Of a DNA stretch of 64,000 nucleotides, positions 12,301 to 25,745 are shown in pieces; the stretch's first letter is position 1, and every line of letters starts with the position of its first letter. Under the pieces are notes generated by a model. That model was not told where the DNA came from. It did not search any database and worked only from the letters and a program-made list of their open reading frames with translations. The DNA comes from Megascapheus bottae. Lineage: Eukaryota > Chordata > Mammalia > Rodentia > Geomyidae. Both the position numbers and the translations under genes were made by a program. The stretch is from the NCBI GenBank assembly GCA_024803745.1, contig JANJXV010000004.1, forward strand, positions 44,831,858 to 44,895,857. The letters run 5' to 3'.

Positions 12301-15300
12301 TAACCAAAAAGCTAAGGAGAAAATGTGGCTTAAGTGGTAGAATGCTAGGGTTGAGAACAAATGCTCAGGCATAGTGCCCAGGTTCTGAGTTCAAGCCCCA
12401 GGGCCAGCACAAGAAAAAAAAAAAAAAGTAAGTACAACACTGAGAAGTATTTTAGTGTATTCTACTACTTTGCACATTAGTTCTGTTTTCTTGTATTTTC
12501 TCTTTCATCTCCCTATTTTTTTTTTGCCAGTCCTGGGGTTGAGCTCAGGGCCTGAGCACTGTCCTTGGGATTTCTCAAGGCTAGCGCTTTACCACTTGAG
12601 CCTCAGCACCACTTCTGGCTCTTTTCTATGTTTGCGGTACTGAGGAATCAAACCCTGGTCTTCATGCATGATAGGCAAGCGCTCTACCACTAGGCCAAAC
12701 TCCTGGCCCCTCCTCTTTATTTTTTGCTTATCTCTCCTCACTTTAATTTTAGCTTACCAAAAATTCCAGAGTCTCTATGTTAAAAGAACCATTTTTATTT
12801 CCTCTTCAGACTTCTTTTTTCATGGTCTCCAAAGACTTAATTGATTGCTAATAAGAAGATTGCTTGCAGTATTCTTTTATTTTCTTTACCTCTCTTAACA
12901 TTTACTTTCCTTACCTCTCTTAAGTACTTACCACTACATACTTAGCTCTTCCTCAAAATATCCTTTGGTTCCCATAACCTTGCTGCTCGTATTTTTATTC
13001 CTCTTACTTCATTTCTTTCATCAGTAGTCTGTATGTAATTTTATTATGCTAAAGCATATAGTATACATACACACACACTTGTGCACTCACACACACACAT
13101 AGAGATTTATATGTAACAAAGATCACTAAATTCTTTTCGGTCAACATGGTTTTAAATCTAAAGGTGTGGTATTAGAAATTGTAAATTGAAAGTCAGGAAA
13201 CTCTTTTTTTTCAGGAAGTCAGTGGAAGGAGCATAGTAATGCTTTAATTCACATAGTTATTATGTGATTCTAATTATATTTATGAATGAACTTTGTTCAG
13301 CATTGTGCTCCAAAATTATACAGCCATGGTTCGAATCCAATTCTCAGTTGGCCTTCGTGTGTCAAATTCTTCCTAGAATTCGCTCATTTTTAAATGTGGA
13401 CAATAAGGATTTTTCTCAAAGAATTTTTTATGATAATGAGATGACAAATTATACTCAATATTTTTATAAATTTAAATTTTCACCTAAAAATATAATAGCC
13501 CTATAAAATATTACAGCTAATGAATATTTTGGAATAAATAAAAGTTCATATTTTTTCTGTTTCAATGTCCATAGCCAATCTCCAAGTTTAGTTTAAATCA
13601 TAAAACAGAATAATTATTTTTAGAATAAGCTGTCAGAATGTGGTTGGCTTTAAGAATGGAAACCTTAACTTGCTTCAACCTGCTGTATGTAAGATAATGT
13701 CCTTGTACAGTAATAAGATCCAAGAGTAGAATAAGCTGGAAGGATGATGTAATCTTCTGATTAATGATAGCATTCAAGACCTATCTTCTTTGCTATGCTG
13801 ACATAGTTGGGCATTTCCCAGATGTTTTCTTGTTTCCTTTTTCATGTAAGCAGGTAAAATGTATCCCACTTCCTCAGCCTAGTGTTACACCTGTTTATTA
13901 CTGTTGGGCCAGTATTTGTCTTAGGCTTTTCCTTTGTTACAGCTTTTGTTGGGAAAGTGCCATAACATATGTGGATTAAGATTAAGATGATCCCATGGGT
14001 TTTGGTCACCTTCTTAAAATCCCATTAGAGAGAAATGAATTATAAACAAAATGGCACCTTACAAGGAAAAGAATGTGGAATGGATAACCAAAATACAGTG
14101 TTTACATCCAGTGGAATGTTACTTTTCCGTGAAAGGAATAAAGTTCCGATACATACTAAAACATAGACATGTACTATGAAAACATAGATAAGCTTCATAA
14201 AAGACTATGTATTATCTGATTTGGTTTATGTAATATGTTCAGGAGATGTAAATGTATAGTGAATAGGTGCATAGTGCTAACAAATGCAAATTTTCTTTTT
14301 GGGGTGGTGAATATGTTCTAAAATTAGATTATATGTTTATAGTATGGTACCGCTATATATATAGCGTAGCTCCGTAAATGTGCTGTCTATAATGTTAAGT
14401 GTTATTTAAACCTTTGTAAACTTTGTATATTAAATTATCTATCAAAAAATTGCTGAAAAAAGAAAATAGATGCCAAGTGTATAAATAATGCTACCTCTTG
14501 AGTTTATAATAGTCACAGTACTATGATCCATATTTCTTCTAGGTCCATGGAACAGTAGGAGAACCCTGGTGGATTTGGGTAGAAGATCCTACAAATGATC
14601 ATATTTACCATTCAGAGTATTTTCTAGCTCTTAAAAAACAGGTAAATATGTGCTGTGAATATATTACTGTTTTGCTGTAATAAAAATAAAATACAATTTC
14701 TTTTTTTACTGTATTGTTCCATTTTATCATATTACCATTAGGTATTATTTATTTTGTTGTATGTTTCTTTTTTAAGGTGTTAAAGCCTTAAAGACAATGA
14801 TTAAATGTTACAGTATTGCTAGTGTAATGTAATCAACATTTAAGACATTAAATTATTATCTTTATTATGGTTTAAACAATGGCTTCCAAGCTAGGTGCAG
14901 TGGCTCAGGTCTCTAATCCTAACTACTCAGGAGGCTGAGATCTGAGGATCTCTGTTCAAAGCCAGCCCCGCCCCAGCACTAAGTAACTCTTATCACTAGA
15001 AAATGGGAAGTGGGGCTGTGACCCTAACATTTTCCCCTTCCCTACTGGCTTGGTGCATACACCTGTACCCCCATTCAGTGAATGTGGGGTTATAATCTGC
15101 ATTGTCAGCACCTGGGAGACAATACCCAGGCCCAGGGGTAGGGCAGTAGCCTTGAGCTGAAGAGCTCAGGGACAGTGCCCAGGCCCAGAGTTCAAGCTCC
15201 ATGACCCACAGAGAGAGGGGGGGGGGGGAGAGGGGGAGAGAGAGAGAGAGAAAGAGAGAGGGGGGGGCTTCCAGAGCTAGGGAATATGTAAAATAGATGT

Positions 15301-18300
15301 GATAAATAAGAATATAATAAATGTAACATACATATAACACTTAGAAATACTGAATCTCATAAGGTGAGTAGTAGTAATATGATTAATTAGTTGCAAAAAT
15401 ATGAAGAAATTGTATGAATGATACTTGGTAAATTTTAATAATGAAGTAATCAATTAACCTGAGATGGTTATATATATATATACATATATATATACAAATA
15501 TATACAAATATGTCAAGCTGTGAGCATGGCCTAATGGTAAAGTGCTTACCTAGTATGCACAAAGCCCTGGGTTTATTTCCCTGGTACTACATACACAGAA
15601 AAAGCTGAAAGTGGTACTGTGGGTAAAGTGGTAGAGCATTAGCCTTGAGAAAGCCCAAGGACAGTGTCCAGGCCCTGAGTTTTAGCCCCAGGACTGGCAA
15701 AAAAAAAAAAAAAAAAAAAAGCATTGCTGTATTATATAGTATAAATAAGTATAAATTTTACTCTTAGAAAGGAACCACTCACAAGTCTCATACAGTAGTA
15801 AATATCTCAGCTACATAGAAATGCAAAATGTAGCTGGCTCAGGCTCAGTGGCTCACCCTGTACTCCAGAGGCTGAGATCTGAGGATCAAGGTTCAAAGCC
15901 AGCCGGGGCACAAAAAGACCAGAGACTCTTATCTCCAATTAACCTCTAGAAAAAGGGGAAGTGGGGCTTGACTCAGGGGTAAGTCAGTAGTTTTGAGCTG
16001 AAGAGCTCAGTGACAATGCCCAGGCAAAGTTCACGCCTCATGACCCACCCCCCCCCAAAAAAAAAAAGAAAGAAAGAGAAGGAAGGAAGGAAGGAAGGAA
16101 GGAAGGAAGGAAGGAAGGAAGGAAGGAAGGAAGGAAAGAAAAGAAAAGAAAAGGAAAAGAAAAGAAAAGAAAAGAAAAGAATGCAAACTGTATTCTTTAT
16201 TTTGGTAGCTCTTGTATACAGATTCTACCATCTTAACAATAAACTACTACCATACTTATTTTAGGCTTTATCTTACATTAGGTCATTAATAAAGAACCTC
16301 AACTACTGGTATTTACAATTCCTATTTTTGAGCCTTTGCCTTCCCAATACTACATCCGAGCAGTGTCTGATAGATGGTTAGGAGCTGAGGCTGTCTGCAT
16401 TATCAACTTTCAACATCTGATTCTACCAGAAAGACATCCTCCCCATACAGGTAACATATTGAATGCCATTTGAATTGTTGATTTACCTCAAATTGTTCTT
16501 TTAATTAATGTTGACAAATATTTATACTTTACAGTTATTATAAATCAAAATCCAGCTGACTTGACTATATAGTTTGGCCTAAAGTGTACATAAGTATAGT
16601 AATGAGTTCAGTTTAGCCAAAAAAGTCTTTCACTGAAATAAATTGATTTAACATTAACTGTAATTGTGCATTTTACATGTTCAAACTTTTGTCCTATTAA
16701 AAATGTATCAATATATTGCTTAGCATTGCCAGTCTAAATTTGCAATGCCTTTTCTCCTCAATATTCTTTTTTTTTTTGAGGGACTTTTTTTAAATTGTAA
16801 TGTATAGAGGGGTTACAGTTATATTCGCCAGATAGTAGGTGCATTACTTCTCACACATTGATACCCCTTCTCATGTTTTTGTTCTCCTCAATTTTCAGTA
16901 CTACAGAAAACTGAAACAGTTGTTCTCTGGCATAGAAGACATGTAGTTTATCAGGCACCAGTGGCTTACCCCTGTAATCCTAGCTTCTCAGGAGGCTGAG
17001 ATCGCAGATTGCAGTTCAAAACAAGCCAGGGCATGAAAGTCCATGACATTCTTATTTCCAATTAACCACCAGAAAACCGGAAGTGATGCTATGGCTCAAA
17101 AGGCAGAGTGCTTGTCTTGATCTGAAGAGCTCAGGGACAGTGCCAAGGCCCAGAGTACAAGGCCTATGACCGACCAAAAACAAAAACATGTCGTTTGCTC
17201 TCAGCTACCCATGTAATAGAGTAGATCAGTAGATAGGGCTAATGGGAACCTTTAGATAAATGCTTTATCATTTGTCCATACCTTCCTTTTTTTCCCCCCC
17301 TTTGGCTTTTGGCTTTTGTTTATTTTTCCAACCATGTCTCTTTTTTTGCTTTGGGCTGGCCTTAAAGCATAGATCTTCCTACCTTCACATTCCATATATC
17401 TGGATTGCAGTTTTGTGCTACCACATCCAGCTTGTTTTTGTATGTCAAGTGATAAATATGACAAAAGATAAAAAGATAAATCATTGGTATAGAATAACTT
17501 AATCATTTTCCCCTAAAACTAAGGCTTGTTACAATGTTTTCTTTAAAATAGTTTCATTTATTTTATAGCAGTGCCTGTTGGATCTTTTCAGAATTACTGG
17601 ATCTCCAGCCTTTGCCAATCACTGCTTTGGGATGCAAAGCATATGAGGCCTTGTATAACTTCAGCCACTTTAACCCTGTGCAGACACAGATATTTCATAC
17701 TCTATATCACACAGACTGTAATGTTCTACTTGGAGCACCTACTGGGTCAGGAAAGACTGTTGCAGCTGAACTTGCCATTTTTAGAGTCTTCAACCATTAC
17801 CCCACCTCAAAGGTATGTGGAAAGTATATTTGTTCACATTCTATTCAAAGAAACAATTCATAATCTCTAAACTAGCCACTTCTAAACATAATTAATGAAT
17901 GTTGTTTTCCAGTGAAAAGATGTTATTCTCTGAATGAGTTTTTCAGAGTCCTGATCAGCATGAGTATAATTTCATGCAAAAAATGTTACCTCAGACTCTT
18001 GAGTCTTCTATTTTTGATTGCATATAGTCGTGTTACATTCACACATTCTTTCCTTATATCTACACTTTGTAGGTAACTTCTTTTTTGTTTAATTTTATTT
18101 TTTATTGTCAGCGTAATGTATAGAGGGGTTACAGTTACACTCACCAAGTAGTAGGTGCATTACTTCTCGCCCATTGATACCCCTTCTCATGTTTATGTCC
18201 CCATTTCCCTCACCCCACTGCCTCCCCAATCATCTTGTTTTCCCCCCTTCCCTTTCCTATTTCAAATAAACAAATAAAAATACATACAATATACCAGGTA

Positions 18301-21300
18301 TCAAAGTCAGATATAGTAACAATATGAGATTAACCAAAGGTCAAAAATAGAGGAGAGAAGGGGGCCTGGAGTTTGGCCTAGTGGTAGAGTGCTTGCCTAG
18401 CATGCATGAAGATCCAGGTTCAATTCCTCGGTACCACATGCATAGAAAAAATACTGGAAGTGGTGCTGAAGCTCAAGTGGTAGAGCGCTAGCCTTGAGAA
18501 AGTCCAAGACAGGGCTCAGGCCCTGAGCTCAAGCCCAGGATATTTAATTCATAGAGATAAGATATAGAGATACATAATTATAATCAAATTCTTTGTATAT
18601 GGTGAAAATGCTGATACATTTTTTCAAGTTTAATTATACTTAAATCTAAATAGAAAAGTAACTATTGCTCTATGTTTCTCCAAGTAACTGTGGTCTTGTT
18701 CATTAATGTGTAATAATATTGAATCCTTCAAATACTCTACCTCTGAACCTCCAGAATAGCTTGAATCACAGGGTGAGCCACTAAGATCAGGTCCCATTCT
18801 CATTTCTTACTCCCTTATTCCTCTTGGGATGTTCTAGTTTATTTGGTTGTTCTGAATCATGCTTCTGTGGTTCTGTGATTGTAGGAGTGCACACACATGT
18901 TTCTAATTTTATGTCTTAGATATATAGTCAGAAGTGCAATTGCTCTATCATTTTTTAATATTAACGGTCTTTGGTTCTTAATTTTTTTATTGTAAGAATG
19001 ATGTAGAGAGGGATTACAGTTATATCATATGATAGTCTTGTTTAAATTTTTTTTGTTGTGGTATTGGGAACTGAGTTCAGGGCCTGGGTACTATCACTTA
19101 GCCTTTTTACTCAAACCTGGTTCTCTGCTACTGGAACCACAACTCCACTTCTGAGTTGTTGGTAGTGAATTGGAAATAAGAGTCTCTGAGGTTATCTTCC
19201 TGGGCTGGCTTCAAATTTTTATTTTCAGTCTCCTGACTAACTAGGATTACAAGTATGAGGCACTGGTGCCTGGCACAGTGTTTAAAAATTGAAGATTATT
19301 CCATTATGAAAATTGTTATAGTTTCTTTTATTTGAAAATATTGTCACTGGTGGAAAATAACTTAACCTAAAGCACCCACCTCTCCCATGACAGCCATATC
19401 TTAGCACTGTCCTATTGCCAGCCCCACTGAATCATCTCCATTCCCCTTCCCCCTGAACAAGTAAATGCACCAGCGGTATTGGAAGAGAGCCTAGGACCAT
19501 ATTTGATGCTTGTGTCCCTGATGAACACACATGCTGTTGAAATTTTGAAACTCCTTAGTCAAAATGTCTGCTCACCCACCCCACCTCCATCTCACTCAGC
19601 TTCTATCTGCATCTTTACCCCACTGACATCACTCTTTCTACCTAATATTTGAAGAGCCCTAGTTATAAGAGGAGTGTGCCATTTCCTCTTCAGCCTGTTG
19701 GTCTGTTTAGTTCATTTTCTGCCCTTTCTTTATCCTGATATCCTCATAGCTCAGTTTCCTTACAGTCACTAATTTTATACGAATTTTTATACACTCTCCA
19801 TTTTTAAGGCAGTGTATATCGCTCCCCTAAAAGCCCTTGTACGTGAAAGAATGGATGACTGGAAAATTAGAATAGAAGAGAAACTTGGTAAAAGGTAAGT
19901 TCTTTCTTTTATTTACTAAATATTGTTTTATTTTCTCTCATATGTGGAAGCTAGACTTAAAGTAAAAAGACAGGAAAACACGAAGTGGTAGATCTTTTGA
20001 GAAAAACCAATATAATGATAGGGAGACAAAAGAAGGAATACATAGTATACAAGGATGAAAATGCCATGGTGAAGCATTATAAATTATGTTTTACAATTAC
20101 AAAAAGAAAAATATTATGTTTTCTAAAAGTATAAACTCCAGTGGGATTTAGCAGTATTAAATGTGTTCTGAATGAATCTTCATAACCTTTTAGTTAAAAC
20201 TTTGCAACTGCTATTAAAATTATATTAGTATATACAGTTTTTAAGAATGAAAGTGAAATTCCCTCAATTATTTATTGTGGAATGTTTTCTTGTGTGTGTG
20301 TGTGGTGCTCATCCTTGGGCTTGAACTCAGGGCTTGGGCTCCATCCCTGAGCTTTTTTCTTCAAGGCTAGGACTCTACTGCTTGAACTACAGTAGCTCCA
20401 CTTCTAGCTTTTTTGCGGGTAGAGTGGGTCATGGGGCTTGAACTCTACCTAGGCGCTGTACCTGGGGTCTTCAGCTCAAGGCTACCACCTACCCCTGGGC
20501 TACCGCCCTACCCTGAGCCAAGCCCCACTTCTCATTTTCTAGAGGTTAATTGAGGTAAGAGTCTCCGGTCCTTTTGTGCCTGGACTGGCTTTGAACCTTG
20601 ATCCTCAGATCTTAGCCACCTAGGTAGATAGGATTACAAGATATTTTTATTCCCCCCACCAAAAAAAATTATAGCTATTTTTCCTGCACATTTTTCAGAT
20701 TAACTTCCTGAAATTACTGAAAGGGCATTTTGCATACAAATTACTTATTAAGAAATAGTACTCATGGGGTCGGGAGTTTGGCCTAGGGGTAGAGTGCTTG
20801 CCTAGCATGCATGAAGACCCAGGTCGATTCCTGGTACCACATACATAGAAAAAAGCCAGAAGTGGTGCTGAGGCTCAAGTGGTAGAGCTCTAGCCTTGAG
20901 AAAGTCTAAGGACAGTGTTCAGGCCCTGAGCTCAAGCCCAAGACTGGCAAAAAAAAAAAAAAAAGAAATAGTACTCAGAACTATAAGAATAGTATTTTTA
21001 AGTTACTATTTTAATAAATTACAAAACCATTCATGTAATGGTTGCAGATAACCTACATCATTGAGTAAATTATGGTGTATTTATGCAATGCAAAATTCTG
21101 TATAACTCTGAATGAATTCTTTAATGATAGATGATCTCTAGAAATGATACCAAACTTTTATTTTATGTCCTGTCTTTTCAAACTGATAAAGTATATGAAT
21201 ATGTGGATACTTTAGAATGAGTTCTGTATGACTAAAGGATTAGAATATTGTGAAGATGATTCATTTTTTTATTCTTGAAATGGTCAACATAATAAATGTG

Positions 21301-24300
21301 TAAATGTTTAGCAAAATAAAAATAAGTCAGTGCTTCGGGAACCTTATACAGAGAAGAAACAATTCTAACTTTCTGTTTTCTGATGTTTAATAGTAGCTTA
21401 AAATTTAGTAGCTTATGTCCAGATTTTCTGTATTAGATATCTAACTCTCACTGAGTTTTTCTATATCCTCTTTTTCATTGTAAGACTGAGACTTTCTCAG
21501 AAAGAGGTGGCACATACATAGTTGCTGTGGCCTATCTTATGTCCCAGTATATGTAAGTTTACCTGGAAAGAAAAAGTTGGAAAAGTACTTTTAATCATTC
21601 TAAAATTTTGCTTCAGAAAGGGTATTTTTCCTTTTTCAGTATTATATTTTACTTGATCACTTCTCTTTCCCTCCAGAGTTATTGAGCTGACAGGAGATGT
21701 GACTCCTGATATGAAATCCATCGCAAAGGCCGACCTGATTGTCACCACCCCTGAGAAGTGGGATGGAGTCAGTAGAAGCTGGCAGAACAGGAGCTATGTT
21801 AAGCAAGTCACTATTCTTATCATAGATGAGATCCATTTGCTTGGTGAGTTCTAACATACTGAAGTCATTTTATGAACCTCAAGTTTCTTTTACTAATAGT
21901 GTTTTTAACATATATAAATGTATATATTGATGAGGACAATATGACATTTTTATATGTATGCAGGGTGGAATAATTATATCACACTAGGCCTTCACCTCAC
22001 ATAACTTTTATGGTAATTCATTACACATTTGTTCCTATAGCAATTTTTTATTAAAGATTTATTAATGTTGATTTTTACATCATGTTTCAATTGACATGTT
22101 CAACAAACAAGTATTCAAGAAGGGAATCTCTATATGCAATCACTAGCACTTAGATTTTAGAACATAATTAAAATTAGGCTGAGGATTTGTATGTCATAGA
22201 TATATATTAATCCATGTAATAAAACATTGTCTATAGAATAATAATTTTTATGTATATGTAGTTGTGTTTATATTTCCAATACTATGACCATAGCATTGGG
22301 TATGCAAATACTGAGTCATCACTCTTGTAGTATTTGGATCTAATAGCCACATATTAAGGATACCATGAGCCTCTTGTTCCTTTGGTCTTGACTTGTCTCA
22401 CTCAACACAGATTTATTAACTGTAGTGATTTTGTTACACAATCAATACATGTTATAGACTATTCCACCTATCTGACTGACAATACTTTTTAGCAAACATC
22501 TTCATGTTACTTTTCCATTCCACTCTACACTAGTTCCAAACAAGCTCCGTTCTATGTGTTTGTATTTTTTTTTATTCTGCTCATCAGTGAGGTTAGAAAG
22601 TATTTGCCTATCTCTCCATGCCTGCCTTATTTCTTTTAGCACAATTTCCTCTAGAAGCATCCATGTTGTCATAAAGTGATAGGGTACCTGTGGGTACTGG
22701 GACTTGAACTCAGTACCTTAAACTTGTGCTTGGCTTTGTCACTCATAGCTGGTAGTCTACTACTCAATCTGTTTCTCTACTTCCAGCTATTTGCTGGTTT
22801 TGTGAAGGGAAGAATCTTACAAATCTGTCTGCCTGGGCTTCCTCCAAACCATTATTATCAGATATCAACCTTCTAAGTAACTACAATTATAAGCTTGAGC
22901 CAGCATGATCTTGGCATGCTCTCTTTTTCCTTAATTGCGTAATAATATTTCACTGTGCCATATACATACTACCGTTTTATTCCCTGATTCTCTTTCCTAG
23001 TTTTATGATTAATATTGCCATGGACATATTATATATATACTTCAACATGTTGATTTCCATTTCCCTGAATATACCCAGAAAAGGGATTGCTAGATTATAT
23101 GATAATCCTAGGTTGTTGGGTTTTTTTGTTTTTGTTTTATTGTTGGGGTGATGTGTAAGGGGGTTACAGTTTCATTCATCTGGTAGTAGGTACTTCTTGA
23201 ACATTGATACCCATTTTCATGATTTTCTCCCACTTTCCTTTCCTCACCCCCTTCCAATCCCCTTTCTTCCATATTTCAAATGTATGTACAATATACCAGG
23301 TGCCAAAGTCAGTTACGGTAACAACATGAGATAAACAATAAGGGAAAGAAGAAATAACTTTGCATAGTACGTTAGGAACAACAATCACAAAGATTGTTTC
23401 CATATCCTGGAATTCATTTCCCATTTTTTAAGAACATATTAACTCTACAACATTGTACTTGTAGTAGCCATCATGGGTTTGTTAAATGGTTAATATTTCT
23501 TGTACTATTTGTAGGGGAAGAAAGAGGTCCTGTTCTAGAAGTCATTGTGTCTCGAACAAATTTCATCTCATCACACACGGAAAAGCCTGTTAGAATAGTT
23601 GGGCTGTCTACTGCATTAGCTAATGCCAGAGATCTTGCTGACTGGCTTAATATTAAGCAGGTATGTGGAAGACTGATAGGTAAATCAGACATTTAGTAAC
23701 AACTTTTACATTTAAATTTATAATGTTTTGTGCTCTTTAATTACAAGCATTGAAGATTACTTGTCCCATGTTTTCTGTAGATGGGCTTATTCAACTTCCG
23801 ACCATCAGTACGCCCTGTTCCACTAGAAGTGCACATTCAAGGCTTCCCAGGTCAACATTACTGTCCTCGCATGGCTAGTATGAACAAGCCTGCATTTCAG
23901 GGTAAGTTTCAGACTCTTTTTTTATTTTCATGTCATTTTATTTTATACTTTACTGTAAAGGTGATATATAGAGGTTTTAGTTACCCTTTCTCATTTTTCT
24001 TCAACTTTCTTCCCCCCCGCTGTAAATTTAATTTCCAACATAGTATCTTGAGGGTATCACTGTTGCATTGGTTCATTTGTCTCACCATTTTGTTTTCCTC
24101 TTCTGGTCCCCAAATCAGATAAATGTATACAAGACACATGGTACCAAAATCAAAACCAGTGACAACAGAGGATAAGCCAAAGGGAAAAAAAAATAATAAA
24201 AGAAAAAAGAAATAATATCACACAGTAAATTAAAAACAGTAAGAAAGAAAAACCTCTTGTTCCCATATCTTAGAGTTCATTTTGATTAGCATCATTTTAC

Positions 24301-25714
24301 ATTGTCATTTGTTATGTAGCTATTGAGGTATTGTGATACTCAGCTAGGACTATCCTAGATATATAATAATTATTACATATGAGGGAAACCATGGAGCCTA
24401 TGTGTCTTTGGATCTGGCTTACTTCACTTAATATGCTAGAGCTCCTAGGCACAGGTCGGAACTTTCTTAATAAAGACCAACTGAAGAGCTTCTGTATGCC
24501 AAAGGAAATAGCTAGCAAGATAAATAGAAGGTCCACAGACTGGGAGAAGATCTTCACTGCCTATACAATAGGCAAGAGCCTCATATCTAAAATGTACTTA
24601 GAGCTCAACAATTAAATTCCCCAAAAACAAATTGTAAAAGAAACAACCACCCCATTAACAAATGAGCTAAATATTTAAAGAGAGCCTTCTCTGAAGAGGA
24701 AGTAAGAATGGCCAATAGATAAATGAGGAAATGCTGAACATCTCTGGCCAGATTCTTGAATTGAAACAGTAACTGTTTTGGATGGTAGCTATCAAATGCA
24801 TTGTTAGTGGTTTATGTTTAGGAATAGTCGAACTTACACAAATAATTTAAAGCTATTTTTCAATTGTGAAGGAATATATGTATGTATTAAATTATGCACT
24901 GACACTTCAGATATTTCTCAAATAGTAATGTCTGCTATAGAATAAAAGTATGTGTTTTTAGAACTAAGTAACTCTTTATTAAATCCAGACCCTTAAGCAT
25001 GCTGTATATTCCTAGTCCCTCACTTAATTTTTACTTTATCATTCAAGGTATTATCTTATGCTAGTTAGTACCTTTTTTTTATTTTCTAAAACAATTAGGT
25101 AAATTGGAAAGGGGTAAGAATAATACTTTATTGAAACCTGTTTTATTTAGGCTGCATAAGGAATATTTATAGTATCAATTAAATATAACCTGAAAAATAA
25201 ATTATCTCATGTGAACTGCTGTTGTCTGTGAGGTGACAGTTGTGAGGTGACTTTTTAGCTGTTGTAATTAGCCTTATGACAGAAGCAAAGTATTGATTGT
25301 GAGCTAGAGACCAATCTTGGCAGTTTAGATTATTTACACCTCCACAGAAGCATTGTACAAAAATCACTAATGAACAATAAATCTGCCATGAGCTGTTCAG
25401 CCACACCTGTTCTTGCAGCAGCAAAAATCCATTAAATGTTGAGGCTTAAAAAAATAGATCCATTAAAAAAATAGATTCATTCATGATTGTGAGTACAGAT
25501 CTTGCCAATATTGCTGTAATACATGTGTTTCAAACATGGAATTTCTAATATGATTTATAATAATCTATAATATTCTGATATATGATGAAAGAGTGAAAAA
25601 TAAGATAAATGAATCTTTTTCTTATGCAAACAGCTGTTTGCATGCCACTGATAGAAATGAAATCTTTTGTGTTATCAAAATCAAGAGTAAATCAGCAAAA
25701 TAACTTGTGCTTGT

Positions 25715-25745
<31 letters not shown>

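Larger units (their letters stand above)
11572..14542 (+). other. ASCC3 intron E-F
   Basis: 3.0 kb. Antisense LTR (11681-12070), (TA)n, sense B1-Geo with target duplication (12184-12429), antisense IDL-Geo (12516-12710). About 12730-14540 is AT-rich without recognised repeats, apart from a 16 bp palindrome at 14351-14366. Confidence 0.8.
14642..16281 (+). other. ASCC3 intron F-G
   Basis: 1.64 kb, largely SINE: a long B1-Geo variant (14889-15205) with a purine tract, an IDL-Geo (15517-15720) and a B1-Geo (15833-16179) whose tail has grown into a GGAA/AAAAG microsatellite ending 100 bp before exon G. Confidence 0.85.
16451..17591 (+). other. ASCC3 intron G-H
   Basis: 1.14 kb. Antisense L1 3' end (16745-16895), sense B1-Geo with target duplication (16950-17185), possible antisense B1 (17300-17436). 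Confidence 0.8.
17813..19808 (+). other. ASCC3 intron H-I
   Basis: 2.0 kb. Antisense L1 3' end (18085-18358), sense IDL-Geo lacking an A tail (18361-18541), old antisense L1/B1 scraps (about 18740-19035), antisense B1-Geo (19045-19280). About 19300-19800 has slightly higher GC and no repeat I recognise. Confidence 0.8.
19895..21676 (+). other. ASCC3 intron I-J
   Basis: 1.78 kb. Antisense SINE complex (20300-20640) and sense IDL-Geo with target duplication (20765-20962). The last 700 bp hold nothing recognised. Confidence 0.8.
21844..23514 (+). other. ASCC3 intron J-K
   Basis: 1.67 kb, mostly antisense L1 3' sequence (22045-23110) interrupted by an old antisense B1-Geo (22681-22915), then another L1 3' end (23112-23435) that stops about 80 bp before exon K. 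Confidence 0.8.

Noticed and set aside
14996..15340. 114-residue - strand frame rich in Ser, Pro and Leu
   Set aside because: Translation of a SINE and a GA-rich tract in reverse; low complexity.
16010..16264. Lys/Glu/Gly-rich frame on + and Phe/Ser/Leu-rich frame on -
   Set aside because: Translation of the GGAA/AAAAG microsatellite.
17571..17870. 99-residue + strand frame over exon H
   Set aside because: Out-of-frame shadow of exon H; the true frame carries GAPTGSGKT.
23781..23783. ATG at the start of exon L as an alternative translation start
   Set aside because: It directly follows a good splice acceptor and the frame is continuous with exon K; an internal methionine.
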